Positions 17,750 to 26,500 of a stretch of 64,000 nucleotides of DNA are shown here, one piece after another. Below the pieces are notes generated by a model. That model was given only the letters and a program-made list of their open reading frames with translations, did no database searches and had not been told where the DNA came from. The DNA is taken from assembly GCF_004011835.1 (NCBI RefSeq), contig NZ_RKLN01000001.1, positions 310,001 to 374,000 on the forward strand, read 5' to 3'. The position numbers were made by a program, and so were the translations under genes. The stretch comes from Rhodococcus spongiicola. GTDB lineage: Bacteria > Actinomycetota > Actinomycetes > Mycobacteriales > Mycobacteriaceae. Within the stretch, counting starts at the first letter, position 1; each line of letters opens with the position of its first letter.

Positions 17750-19167
17750 CGATCTCTTGCGATCCTGTCGAGTGCGGACAGGGCGGCGTTGTGGCCGCAC
17801 ATTCCGTGCACGCCGGCGCCCGGCGGCGTCGATGCCGAGCACATGAACACGCCAGGGATTCCGACGTAGTACGGATTGGTGGTGATGCGCGGACGCGTCG
17901 CCACCTGGGCTAGCGTGTTCGCCCCGCCGATGATGTCGCCACCGACGAGGTTCGAGTTGTGTCGCTGGAGATCGCCGGGACTGCGGGTATGGAGACCGAC
18001 GATGCGATCACGCGTGCCCGGTGCGAATCGTTCGAGTTGCGCGATGACCGCCTCCGTTGCATCGCCGGTGTAGCCGTGCGGTACGTGCGCATATGCGTAG
18101 ACCGGGTGAACGTCACCGACAGAGCGCTGCCGATCGGCAAGGTACTGCTGCGCGACGAGAACGAACGGACGTTCCGGCATGTGACCGTTGTTGATCGAGC
18201 TTTCAGCGGCGGCAACCTCGGCGGCGGATCCGCACACGTGAACGGTGCCGGCGCGACCGCTGAACTCGTCCCGCCACGGGACTCCGCCCTCGATCGCCAA
18301 ATCCACCTTGAAGGCGGCCGGACCCCGACGAAACCGCCGGTAGGCGCGCTGCACCGACGTTGGAAGCTCGTCACCGGCCAGATCGGCGACCGCTCCCGGT
18401 TCGAGATCGAGCATCACGACGTCGGCGGAGCGAACCTCGTGCAGAGACCGCACCCGGTTACCCGTCTCGATTCGGCCGCCCAGATCGGTGAGCACCTTCG
18501 CCAGGGCCTCGGCCAAGCGTATGGAACCGCCCCTGACGACCGGCCAGCCGTAGCGGTGACTGATCGCCGTGAACATGAGCGCGAATGCAGAGGTCGCCGG
18601 TCGGCTGAGTGGGCGCCACCCGTGGGCGGCATTGCCTGCGAACAAGGCGGCTGCTTCCTCGGTCCGCCATATGCGTCCCAGCACATCTGCGGGAAGCAGA
18701 GCGGCCGACCCGAACCGTGCCAGACGCACGGGATGCCGCGGCAGGTGCAGCAGCGGTTGCAGGACCTCACCTGCAAGGTCGTCGAACCCCCTGGCCAGGG
18801 GGCCGAACAGCCTGCGCCAACGCCCCGCGTCCGGGCCCAGGTGCCCGGTGGTCGCGTCCAGCGACGCCAGCATCGCGCCGGCGCGACCACCGTCGAGGGG
18901 ATGGGCGAGATCCACCTCCGGCCAACCCCACTCCACCCCGTGCGCGGGAAGGTTGAGGCTACGGAAGAACGGAGACGCGAGCCCGATGGGATGCACCGCG
19001 GCACCATCGTCGTGCAACAGCCCGGGGAGGATGCGCTCGGTGGACCTTGTCCCGCCGCCGATAGTCTCCGCGGCTTCGAGCACTGTCACCTCGATGCCCC
19101 GCTGGGCGAGCGTGATGGCCGCGGCGAGACCGTTCGGACCCGCCCCGACCACTACCGCCGTCGTCAT
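17746..19167 (-). CDS. FAD-dependent oxidoreductase, phytoene-dehydrogenase-like
   Basis: 473 residues. N-terminal FAD fold TAVVVGAGPNGLAAAITLAQ with EAAETIGGGTRS. The C-terminal motif GVFMCSASTPPGAGVHGMCG is typical of the CrtI/carotenoid-retinoid oxidoreductase family. No carotenoid genes are nearby, so the substrate is open. It is coupled by ATGA overlaps to the DUF3556 membrane-protein gene upstream and the PucR gene downstream. Confidence 0.82.
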   Translation of the reverse strand: MTTAVVVGAGPNGLAAAITLAQRGIEVTVLEAAETIGGGTRSTERILPGLLHDDGAAVHPIGLASPFFRSLNLPAHGVEWGWPEVDLAHPLDGGRAGAMLASLDATTGHLGPDAGRWRRLFGPLARGFDDLAGEVLQPLLHLPRHPVRLARFGSAALLPADVLGRIWRTEEAAALFAGNAAHGWRPLSRPATSAFALMFTAISHRYGWPVVRGGSIRLAEALAKVLTDLGGRIETGNRVRSLHEVRSADVVMLDLEPGAVADLAGDELPTSVQRAYRRFRRGPAAFKVDLAIEGGVPWRDEFSGRAGTVHVCGSAAEVAAAESSINNGHMPERPFVLVAQQYLADRQRSVGDVHPVYAYAHVPHGYTGDATEAVIAQLERFAPGTRDRIVGLHTRSPGDLQRHNSNLVGGDIIGGANTLAQVATRPRITTNPYYVGIPGVFMCSASTPPGAGVHGMCGHNAALSALDRIARDR

Positions 19168-20945
19168 TGTTTCGACGATTCCTTCTGGACAGTTGCCGAC
19201 CAACCGGAGGAGTTTTCCTCGGTCCGTGTCGAGGTTACGGGAACCGGACCCGACTCGAGCCAGGGCTGCGGCGTGATGATGTCGGACAGTTCGACATAGC
19301 CTCGTTCGATCTCGCCGAGAGCGAGGTCGTACACGCGGTATTGCTGCCGCGCGACATGGATCGGCTGGGACTCGACGTAGGCGACGATGACTTCACCCGG
19401 GGCGAACCCGCACCGCTCCTGGATGGCCTTCATGAACTGCTGGTTGTGTACGTGCCCGTCACCGAACTGCCAACCGAGGAGCGCACCGGCGACGAGTTCG
19501 CCCTCGCGGATGTCGTAGTTCTCGTACGAATCGACGTTTCGCCCAATCAGCGTGCTGAGGGCGCGGCCCTGGCTGTGCAACGAACGCCACGCAACGGTCT
19601 TCTGCAGGAGGATCTCCCCGACCTCCCGGCCGTACAGCGGAGTGAGCTGCTCGATCTGGGTGGGGGCAGCCTTGACGATGTGAGTGTTCAGGCGAGATTC
19701 AGTGCCCTTGCGGAACGCCCATTGAGTCGTTGCCCAGTTGCCTGCGTAGTACCGCATCGAAGGAAGGAACGAGATCTTGTCCGGTCGAAGGTTGCCGAGG
19801 ATCGGGAAGAAGAACAACCCACCGACGAGCAGTGCGAGCAGAAGCGGAGAAACGGCGGTGACGCCGAACTCGGGTGGCATATGAAGGCCGAACAGCCAAA
19901 TCGCGCTGAGGCAGTAGAAGACGTTCCACTCCAGGGGAACCGCCAGCGGGAACATCGAGGCGATCACTAGATGGAAGAACACGATTCCCGCGATCGTGAC
20001 GAGAGTCAGCGTCCGGTTCGTCGAGAACAGCAGGATCAGCGGAACCGCGAATTCGATGACGGTGCCCTGATGCGCCACCACCGCGGCAAGCTTCGAGGGC
20101 CGGAGGTCGTCGGGGAAGTTCCGGTACAGCTTGCGCTTCATCCGAGGAGACCGGAGCCACGGGGCGTTGCTGAGCATCGCCGTAACCACAAAGCTGAAGT
20201 GCCGGCCGAGCTTGGAGAACGCTGCCCAAAACCACACGGTGCACACGATGAGCTTGAGCGCAACGATCATGTCGACGTAGGGCAGAACGGCAAAGAATAT
20301 CGCGGCCACCCAGTACTGCTCGCTCCGCGCAATGAGAAAGACGATCTTGTCACGGAGGCCAATGACCACGAGCATCACGATCAACGGCCACAGCAGCCGA
20401 GGATCGAGGAGCCCGACGCTGTCGGCCGGCTGGCCCTCCTTGGCGACCCCGTCCGAAAGTAGGAGGATCACCAGGTTGGCGACGATGCCGACATACAGCG
20501 CGACATCGAACCAAGTCCGGGCCGTTCCCCGGGTGAACGGGATCTTTCCGGGCCAGGGCGGCATCCGAAGGGTGTTCGGACGCGCGAAATGCAGGAAGCC
20601 GCCGATCGGTGGCGTGAACCGGAAGGCGAGCGGACCGGACGACGCGCCGAGACCGAGAACCTCGAACAGCATCGTCCACAGCAGCATCTTCTGGTAGAAG
20701 ATCGGCTCTGTCCAGAAAGACGCGACATCCCAGAATCCACCGAATCCAGCGGTGAAGCTGGCGAACACGACACCGAGGAAGAGGTACAGCGCGATCTTCA
20801 CCACGTAGAGCAGGGGGATCGCCCAAGGTGTGCCGAAGCCGTACTCAGCCCAGTGCTGCGACAGGATCTTCATCCGCTCGAGGTGTGGCTTCTTCTCGAA
20901 GGTCTCGAGATCGACGTCCGGCAGTTCCGGTTTTGTGAAACTCAT
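19164..20945 (-). CDS. DUF3556 multi-pass membrane protein
   Basis: 593 residues. An N-terminal cytoplasmic segment (LETFEKKPHLERMKILSQHW) is followed by many membrane helices, e.g. IPLLYVVKIALYLFLGVVFA, WPLIVMLVVIGL and SPLLLALLVGGLFFFPI. About 150 hydrophilic residues end the protein. I recognise it as the DUF3556 family of actinobacteria; function unknown. ATG with AAGGA five bases upstream; the frame is open to 21149 without support. First gene of the operon with the FAD oxidoreductase and PucR. A membrane-lipid or terpenoid role is speculation. Confidence 0.75.
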   Translation of the reverse strand: MSFTKPELPDVDLETFEKKPHLERMKILSQHWAEYGFGTPWAIPLLYVVKIALYLFLGVVFASFTAGFGGFWDVASFWTEPIFYQKMLLWTMLFEVLGLGASSGPLAFRFTPPIGGFLHFARPNTLRMPPWPGKIPFTRGTARTWFDVALYVGIVANLVILLLSDGVAKEGQPADSVGLLDPRLLWPLIVMLVVIGLRDKIVFLIARSEQYWVAAIFFAVLPYVDMIVALKLIVCTVWFWAAFSKLGRHFSFVVTAMLSNAPWLRSPRMKRKLYRNFPDDLRPSKLAAVVAHQGTVIEFAVPLILLFSTNRTLTLVTIAGIVFFHLVIASMFPLAVPLEWNVFYCLSAIWLFGLHMPPEFGVTAVSPLLLALLVGGLFFFPILGNLRPDKISFLPSMRYYAGNWATTQWAFRKGTESRLNTHIVKAAPTQIEQLTPLYGREVGEILLQKTVAWRSLHSQGRALSTLIGRNVDSYENYDIREGELVAGALLGWQFGDGHVHNQQFMKAIQERCGFAPGEVIVAYVESQPIHVARQQYRVYDLALGEIERGYVELSDIITPQPWLESGPVPVTSTRTEENSSGWSATVQKESSKQ

Positions 20946-21263
20946 AGCAATCCTTGACTGAGGTGGAATCCGGCTGTTGAACCGAACTGGGTTTCGTCTG
21001 TGCCGGATTCCGAACGGAGACAGGCCCGTTCGCGCCGACCGAGGCTTCCGACTCGCAGACATCGATACCCGAGCCGGGGTGGGGATCCTCGATCCGAGCT
21101 GCGGAGGAGCTTCGTGAGAACCATATGGACCAGGTGTGACCCACGCCATATGCCGCTAGATCAGAGTTCTCGACCCGCCCTGTGCCGAGAGCACAAACGA
21201 ACTGGTGCACAGCCGCCCGTCGGGCGGCGGATCCCCTCCCCGACGGGCGGCGAGTCGTCAGAA
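20946..21263. other. Gene-free region between DUF3556 operon and multicopper oxidase
   Basis: Holds the operon promoter region and the terminator of the multicopper oxidase gene (21212-21251). No gene seen. Confidence 0.5.
21212..21251 (-). terminator. Terminator of the multicopper oxidase gene
   Basis: GCCGCCCGTCGGG pairs perfectly over 13 bp with CCCGACGGGCGGC across a 14-base loop, just after the stop at 21264. Confidence 0.75.
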
Positions 21264-23231
21264 TTACGAATTCGGTGTCACCTGGAATTTCCGCATCATG
21301 TCGTAGTCCTCATGAGTGACGATGTGGCAATGCCAGACGTAGCCACCCGGCCTGTCGAAATGAGCGACGAGACGGGTGAGCTGACCGGGAAGCGACAGCA
21401 CGGTGTCCTTTCTCCCCTGCTCGTTGGGCTGAGGAGCAATCGGATCGCCCTTCAAACCGTGCAAATCGAGGGTAGCCCCTTGGAAGGTGCGTTCTGGATC
21501 ATTCATGAATTGCTGATTTCGGAAGACGAGGTCACCATCGAATTCCTGCCGGTCCACGACCTGGAACTGCACCTGATGAATATGGATCGGGTGGCCCGCC
21601 GCAGTGGTGTTGTAGATCTCCCAAATCTCCGTGGACCCCTCCGGTATGACCTCGGTAACTTCGTCCATATAGAACAACGAGCCCGACTCCATGGTCCCCA
21701 TCAACACCAAAGTCCTACCGATATCGTCACGCAGGTTGAACAACACAAGCTGCCTGACCGTTCGAGGATCGTCTCTGAGAAGGAGCTCGAGTGGTGCACG
21801 CAGCGCGATCGATGGATCGAAGTTCTCGGCCTGCAGCCTGCTGGGCCGTGTCGCCACCCCACCGATATCAAAGCGCATGACCAAACCCGCCGACTCGGGA
21901 TCGGCGACGGGCACGAGGCCGCCCGAACCGTCGATGAGGGCCAGGTCGCCGCCCCGGTTGTAAACCAGCCTGGTCGAGCCGGCGGGGTCGGCCGGATCGA
22001 CGAAACCGCGAAACTGCGATTCTGGACCGAGATTCTTCAGGACTATCTGCTCGCCCGCGTGATCGGTGAAGTCGACGACAATGTCCATCCGCTCGGCCGG
22101 AGCCACCACCAGTTGTTTGAGGCGAACCGGGCGGTTCAAGAAACCACCATCGGACCCAATCTGAAAGAAGTCCATGCCGTTGTCGAACTCGAGAACGAAA
22201 CTGCGAGCACTGGTCCCGTTGAGCAGTCGCAGGCGGTACCTGTTCGGCTCCAGATCCACCTTCGGCCAAGCCATACCGTTCACGAGAATGTAGGTTCCAA
22301 AGAATTCATCAAGTACCGTCGGATCCGGCCAGTTGTCCGCGATGTCCTTCTTGATGATGGGATTGATGGGCTGACCGTGCCGACCCGGGTAGTACAGACT
22401 TCCCGCATCGTCGAACAGCGCATCGTGTAAGGCGATCTCGAGCATGTGATCGTCGTCAGGAATGATAGCTCCGTCGATCAGGCGGTCTTCATTCCTATCC
22501 CTGATCAGATACATCCCGAACAGCCCTGCATACACATTGAGCCGCGTCATTCCGACGACATGATCGTGATACCACAAACCCGCCGCCTCCTGCGAATTGT
22601 CATAGGAATAGACGCGCTTATCCCAGTCGTGGCCGGTTGATCGATACTGTTGCGTGTACCAAGCATCCGGGTTTCCGTCGCTTTCGGCTTCGGTGTGCCC
22701 TCCGTGCAAGTGGATAACGACCGGTTTCTGCCCGATGAATTGCGGTGTGGACTCGCCGAGGTCTGGTATGTGGAGCGTCAGATCTATCGGAAGAATGTAA
22801 GGAGCATCGTTCGGCAATTGATTTTGCCATTCGACCTGAACAATGTCATCGGACCTGGCGATAATGGTCGGACCCGGTGCGGTGACCACACCCTGGTACT
22901 CAAAGCCGTAATAGGTGGTCAGCATCTCGCCACCATCGGAATCCCGCAGCCCACTCCACTGCACCGTCTCCCGTATAGGCATCGCGAGAGCCGCACCCAT
23001 ATCCAGATAGATCCTGGACGGTAATGGCAACGCGTTTACAAACTTCTCCTGAGTGGCAGGATCCAGTAGCCTTACTACGTTTGCGCTCTCGCTGTCATCA
23101 TTGGTTTCGGAGGTGAAGTCGCACGCCGAAGCGCTGAGTCCGATGAGGGCCCCGGTAGCGACTGATCCCGTCAAGAATGTTCGTCGCGCTATAACCGGAT
23201 TCATGGATTCAGGGTTCGGCCTGTTCGTCAT
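21264..23231 (-). CDS. Tat-exported multicopper oxidase (CotA/bilirubin-oxidase type)
   Basis: 655 residues. The N-terminus has twin arginines (ARRTFLTG) and a hydrophobic stretch ending in SACDF, which may be a lipobox. Four copper-binding motifs occur in order: IHLHGGH, WYHDHV, HPIHIHQV and WHCHIVTHEDYDMM, with the type 1 axial Met at the end. Such enzymes oxidise phenols, bilirubin or metal ions outside the cell and reduce O2 to water. ATG at 23231 follows GGAGAG. Its AT content is a little higher than its neighbours. Substrate unknown. Confidence 0.9.
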   Translation of the reverse strand: MTNRPNPESMNPVIARRTFLTGSVATGALIGLSASACDFTSETNDDSESANVVRLLDPATQEKFVNALPLPSRIYLDMGAALAMPIRETVQWSGLRDSDGGEMLTTYYGFEYQGVVTAPGPTIIARSDDIVQVEWQNQLPNDAPYILPIDLTLHIPDLGESTPQFIGQKPVVIHLHGGHTEAESDGNPDAWYTQQYRSTGHDWDKRVYSYDNSQEAAGLWYHDHVVGMTRLNVYAGLFGMYLIRDRNEDRLIDGAIIPDDDHMLEIALHDALFDDAGSLYYPGRHGQPINPIIKKDIADNWPDPTVLDEFFGTYILVNGMAWPKVDLEPNRYRLRLLNGTSARSFVLEFDNGMDFFQIGSDGGFLNRPVRLKQLVVAPAERMDIVVDFTDHAGEQIVLKNLGPESQFRGFVDPADPAGSTRLVYNRGGDLALIDGSGGLVPVADPESAGLVMRFDIGGVATRPSRLQAENFDPSIALRAPLELLLRDDPRTVRQLVLFNLRDDIGRTLVLMGTMESGSLFYMDEVTEVIPEGSTEIWEIYNTTAAGHPIHIHQVQFQVVDRQEFDGDLVFRNQQFMNDPERTFQGATLDLHGLKGDPIAPQPNEQGRKDTVLSLPGQLTRLVAHFDRPGGYVWHCHIVTHEDYDMMRKFQVTPNS

Positions 23232-23505
23232 GAACTCTCCAACCACAACGACGGGCAAGGATCATTTCTGACTCCGCACGCAGGCACGCGCACTCCGTGG
23301 TCGAGGGTAACACCGTCCGGCTGGATCGCCCGGACGTTCGGGACGCCGGCGGCGACTCCTAAGTCAGGTGGGAAAAACCCACGAACGAGTAGCCGAAGGG
23401 GTGGACCCACACGAACGGACTGGTGTAGACGTAGTCGGCCAAGGGTGTCGGGACCGCCGACCATCGGTCGTCACTGCCGGTGAACCCGCGAGAATAGTTC
23501 ACCGT

Positions 23506-25023
23506 TCAATCCAATGGCTGCGAAACCTCCGAGCCCGATATCTTTGCGAATGCACTTCTCAGTTGCAGCGAGAGATCCGTATACACCCTGTACCGTGTCG
23601 AGTATATAGCGGCACTCGATTCTCGTGGCCGGTACGAACGCGCTACGGGAAAATGATCCGGCGGCGCATACGTCTCGTACCAACCAAGTTCGCGGCCGGC
23701 GATGATGGCCGCGCCGCGGACCGCGGCATTCTCTGGCTCCGCCACTACCTGGATGTCATGACCCATGACGTCCGCCAATATTTGCATCCAGAGAGTTGAC
23801 TTGGCACCACCGCCGACTACGTACAACTTCTCTGCGTTTGCACCCAAGAGTTCGAATAGCGAACGGTAGGCGAAACAAACGCCTTCCATCGCAGCACGGA
23901 TCATATCCGCGCGTGTCGTTTGGTTCGAGAGGCCGATGTAGCACGCGCGGGCGTTGGGATCCCGAAAGGGGGAACGTTCACCAGCGAGATAGGGCAGATA
24001 GATCACGCCGTTGCTGCCGGCCGGAGCCATCGCTGCGGTCGCGTTGAGCCCGGCATAGTCTTCGCTGTGCGCTACCTCCGCCCCCACCCAATCCAGGTTG
24101 CCGCCCGCGGTGAGCATGGGCGCAACCCGGATGACGCGTTGCAGGTCTGGATGACGCAGGGTGAAGACGCCGCTTTCCGCACTTGCCTTAGAAGATTCAG
24201 CTGCGTCCGGCGGGGTGGATGCGATCCAGCCACTGGTGCCGAGGTAGCAGTAGAAGCGGTGAGGTTCCCCCGCGCCGACACCCACGGTCGTCGCTGCAAG
24301 ATCACCCGCACCGGCAAAGACCGGCAGATCGGGAGGCAGCATGAGAGTCCGCGCCGCGGCAGCCGTGAGTGTCCCGATGCACTCGCTGGCCGGCGTCAGT
24401 TTCGGGAGCCGCTGCGTGTCCAATCCCAGCCTCTCCAGGAGGTCCGTCGCCCACGCATTTCCGTCCAAATCGAGGAGGCCGGTAGTACTGGCCGTCGTAT
24501 GATCGCAGCTGGTATTACCGCACAGCCGCCATGCGATATAGCTGTGTGCACCGAAGAGTATTGTCCGGGACGCGGCCAATCGATCTGGCTCGTGTTTTTC
24601 CAACCAACGCCACTTGGCCAACAAGCTCGACGCGTCCTGCGTATTTCCAGTGATGCTTGTCAGTCTGTCTGCGCCAATCTGTGCGGAAATTTCCTCGGCT
24701 TCCGAACGCGCGCGTGTATCTGAGTACAGAATGGCGTGCCCAATTGTGTCATCAGCACCGACGAGAATCAGATCCTGCATCTGCCCACTCAGGGTGATTC
24801 CCGCCAGGTCAGCTGCGGTAGCCCGGTCCGCCGTCGCTCCAATCTGACCGAGGGCGTCCTGCGCAGCCCGCCACCACGCCTGTGGCTCCTGCTCCATGCA
24901 GTAGTCAGCCGGGCTGTACGTTTCGTAGCCGGAGTACCCGCTCGCCAGCAACCGACCATCTTGCGCCACGAGCGCCGCCTTGGCGCCACCCGTACCGATG
25001 TCCAGCGAGATCAGTTTCTGCAC
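23506..25023 (-). CDS. FGGY carbohydrate kinase, xylulokinase-like
   Basis: 505 residues. Phosphorylates a pentulose or similar sugar with ATP. N-terminal phosphate loop LISLDIGTGGAKAALV, then YSPADYCMEQEPQAWW, LSGQMQD and HSYIAWRLCG. The ATP-binding C-terminal half has VGGGAKSTLWMQILADV and PENAAVRGAAIIAG. XylB is the nearest well-known relative, but no isomerase, transporter or regulator of pentose use is adjacent, so the sugar is uncertain. The GTG at 25023 is set by the family's N-terminus; the ribosome site is weak. Confidence 0.8.
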   Translation of the reverse strand: MQKLISLDIGTGGAKAALVAQDGRLLASGYSGYETYSPADYCMEQEPQAWWRAAQDALGQIGATADRATAADLAGITLSGQMQDLILVGADDTIGHAILYSDTRARSEAEEISAQIGADRLTSITGNTQDASSLLAKWRWLEKHEPDRLAASRTILFGAHSYIAWRLCGNTSCDHTTASTTGLLDLDGNAWATDLLERLGLDTQRLPKLTPASECIGTLTAAAARTLMLPPDLPVFAGAGDLAATTVGVGAGEPHRFYCYLGTSGWIASTPPDAAESSKASAESGVFTLRHPDLQRVIRVAPMLTAGGNLDWVGAEVAHSEDYAGLNATAAMAPAGSNGVIYLPYLAGERSPFRDPNARACYIGLSNQTTRADMIRAAMEGVCFAYRSLFELLGANAEKLYVVGGGAKSTLWMQILADVMGHDIQVVAEPENAAVRGAAIIAGRELGWYETYAPPDHFPVARSYRPRESSAAIYSTRYRVYTDLSLQLRSAFAKISGSEVSQPLD

Positions 25024-25389
25024 GAGTACCAGCCTATTCCGGCTCAACTCGGTTCCGAGTGCGTCGACCTGCTCATGAAGCTGGCCGGAGCGGACCAGGA
25101 GAAACAGCAGGACCCGCGATCGGGCGACGTCGATCATGTGGCGGGAGTGGACGGGGAGCCAGAACCAGCGCCCTGAGCTGGGGATCTATGCGTCGAACAT
25201 TCGAGGTGTAGTGCGCTTCTACTGCGGTCGCGTTCGACGCCGATGGCGTGGCTTCCCCGTAGGTGGCGGCCTCCGATGTTAATTTCCTTCAAGTCGGGGC
25301 GGAGATACCCGCGCTCTTTCGAGGTACCACCGGTGCACCACCACCCGCACGAGGGCTTGCATACGGAGAACAAGCGAAAGGGGAACCCT
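25024..25389. other. Gene-free divergent region between kinase and secreted protein
   Basis: Contains the upstream regions of both divergent genes. A frame stays open into it from 25243 but lacks a start site with support. Nothing else recognised. Confidence 0.4.
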
Positions 25390-25959
25390 GTGATCAAGTC
25401 AGTACGTGTCGCCGTCACCGCAGCCTTTGCCGCCCCGCTCCTGGCCGCGGTGTTCGCCGCGCCGGCCAATGCCGCGGCTGATGACGTCACCCTTACCGCC
25501 GACGTCCAGGGCAACGATGTTGAGGTCACTATCGCCAACGACAGCCCGGGGCCGATCGTCTGCAGCTGGTTCCCAACGAACGACGACCCTGATGATCCCA
25601 CCCTGCTCGTGGCGACGCTCGTCGAGCCCGGCGGTGAGGATCGCACCGCAGCGGCCTTCGACGATGGCAGCCATCAGATCAGTTGGTGGTGCGCCTCCTT
25701 GCTCGGCCCCGAGTTCTGGGGGACGGGGGAACTCCTGCCCACCGCGACGGCCGATCCGTTCCCATTCACCACCCCGGTCAGTGCCGCCGACGACGGCGCA
25801 GGCTCCGGCTCCGGCAGCCTCGGCAGCGCCGACTCCGGCAGCCTCGGCAGCCTCGAGTACGGCAGCGCTGAGTACGGCAGCTTGGCAAGCCTCGAGTACG
25901 GCAGCCTCGCGAGCCTCGAGTACGGCAGCCTCGAGGGCGTCCTTGGCTTTTCTTCGTAG
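25390..25959 (+). CDS. Secreted protein with an SLEYG-repeat tail
   Basis: 189 residues. GTG start with AAAGGGG six bases upstream. Signal peptide (VRVAVTAAFAAPLLAAVFAA, cleavage near ANA-AA), a small globular domain of about 100 residues with two cysteines (IVCSWF, SWWCAS) that could bridge, then a Gly-Ser-Leu-rich tail: GSLGS units passing into SLEYGSLA repeats and ending GVLGFSS. Function unknown; the tail suggests a surface or self-associating protein. A decayed relative lies on the other strand near 33.6 kb, with the same 3' flanking block. Confidence 0.78.
   Translation: MIKSVRVAVTAAFAAPLLAAVFAAPANAAADDVTLTADVQGNDVEVTIANDSPGPIVCSWFPTNDDPDDPTLLVATLVEPGGEDRTAAAFDDGSHQISWWCASLLGPEFWGTGELLPTATADPFPFTTPVSAADDGAGSGSGSLGSADSGSLGSLEYGSAEYGSLASLEYGSLASLEYGSLEGVLGFSS
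25813..25935 (+). repeat. Tandem repeat inside the secreted protein gene
   Basis: Degenerate units built on GGCAGCCTCGAGTACGGCAG, encoding the GSLEYGS pattern. The DNA repeats are similar enough for slippage, so tail length may vary between strains. Confidence 0.75.
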
Positions 25960-25976
25960 CCCTCCCCGGCCCGGCG

Positions 25977-25998
25977 CCATCACGGTGTCGGGCCAGAA
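25977..25998 (+). repeat. 22-bp block after the secreted protein gene, inverted copy at 33541
   Basis: CCATCACGGTGTCGGGCCAG plus AA lies 17 bp after the stop. The exact reverse complement is at 33541-33562, behind the decayed relative of the same gene. It may be a remnant of a shared 3' untranslated region. Confidence 0.75.
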
Positions 25999-26138
25999 AC
26001 ATGTCCCGGTATCCCAGTGATGGCGGTGGTTAGCCTCTTCCGACAGGCCGGAACAGGTCGCCGTCGGGGCCCGTTCGATGAACCTGTAGGCGTGCGCCCA
26101 TATACGGTTGCAGGAGTCAATCGAATCAGGGGGCATAC

Positions 26139-26459
26139 GTGCTGATCGGCATCTGCGCAGCAATACTCGGGCTCATCTTGCATACAGCGGGTGCTCGCCT
26201 TTCGACCCGCGAGGGCGGCGACGGCGCGATCCCGCCGGCTCGAGGTCGGCAACCGGTCCGGCCGTCGTGGCGAGTTCGCCTGCTCCACACCGCCGGTTGG
26301 GTGGCGAGCATCGCAGCTGTGGTGGCCATTAGCGACGGCTTTTGGGACGTTGGGCCGGGTGTGAGCATCGCTGTGACTGTCGCCGTTCTCGTAATCGTCA
26401 ACGGCCTTCCAGACTTCATCGTGGCCCTGCAGCGCGGCCGAAACGCACCGCAGTCCTGA
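26139..26459 (+). CDS. Small membrane protein of unknown function
   Basis: 106 residues. GTG start with AGGGGG five bases upstream. Three hydrophobic segments: LIGICAAILGLILHTAG, LLHTAGWVASIAAVVAIS and VSIAVTVAVLVIVNGL, with a basic linker and a basic end. No family recognised. It is tail-to-tail with the YVTN protein gene. Confidence 0.6.
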   Translation: MLIGICAAILGLILHTAGARLSTREGGDGAIPPARGRQPVRPSWRVRLLHTAGWVASIAAVVAISDGFWDVGPGVSIAVTVAVLVIVNGLPDFIVALQRGRNAPQS

Positions 26460-26500
26460 TCACGCCTACGACCGCATCAAACGCCGGTCGAATCTGTCGG

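Noticed and set aside
17959-19299. 446-codon plus-strand frame
   Set aside because: Antisense to the FAD oxidoreductase gene.
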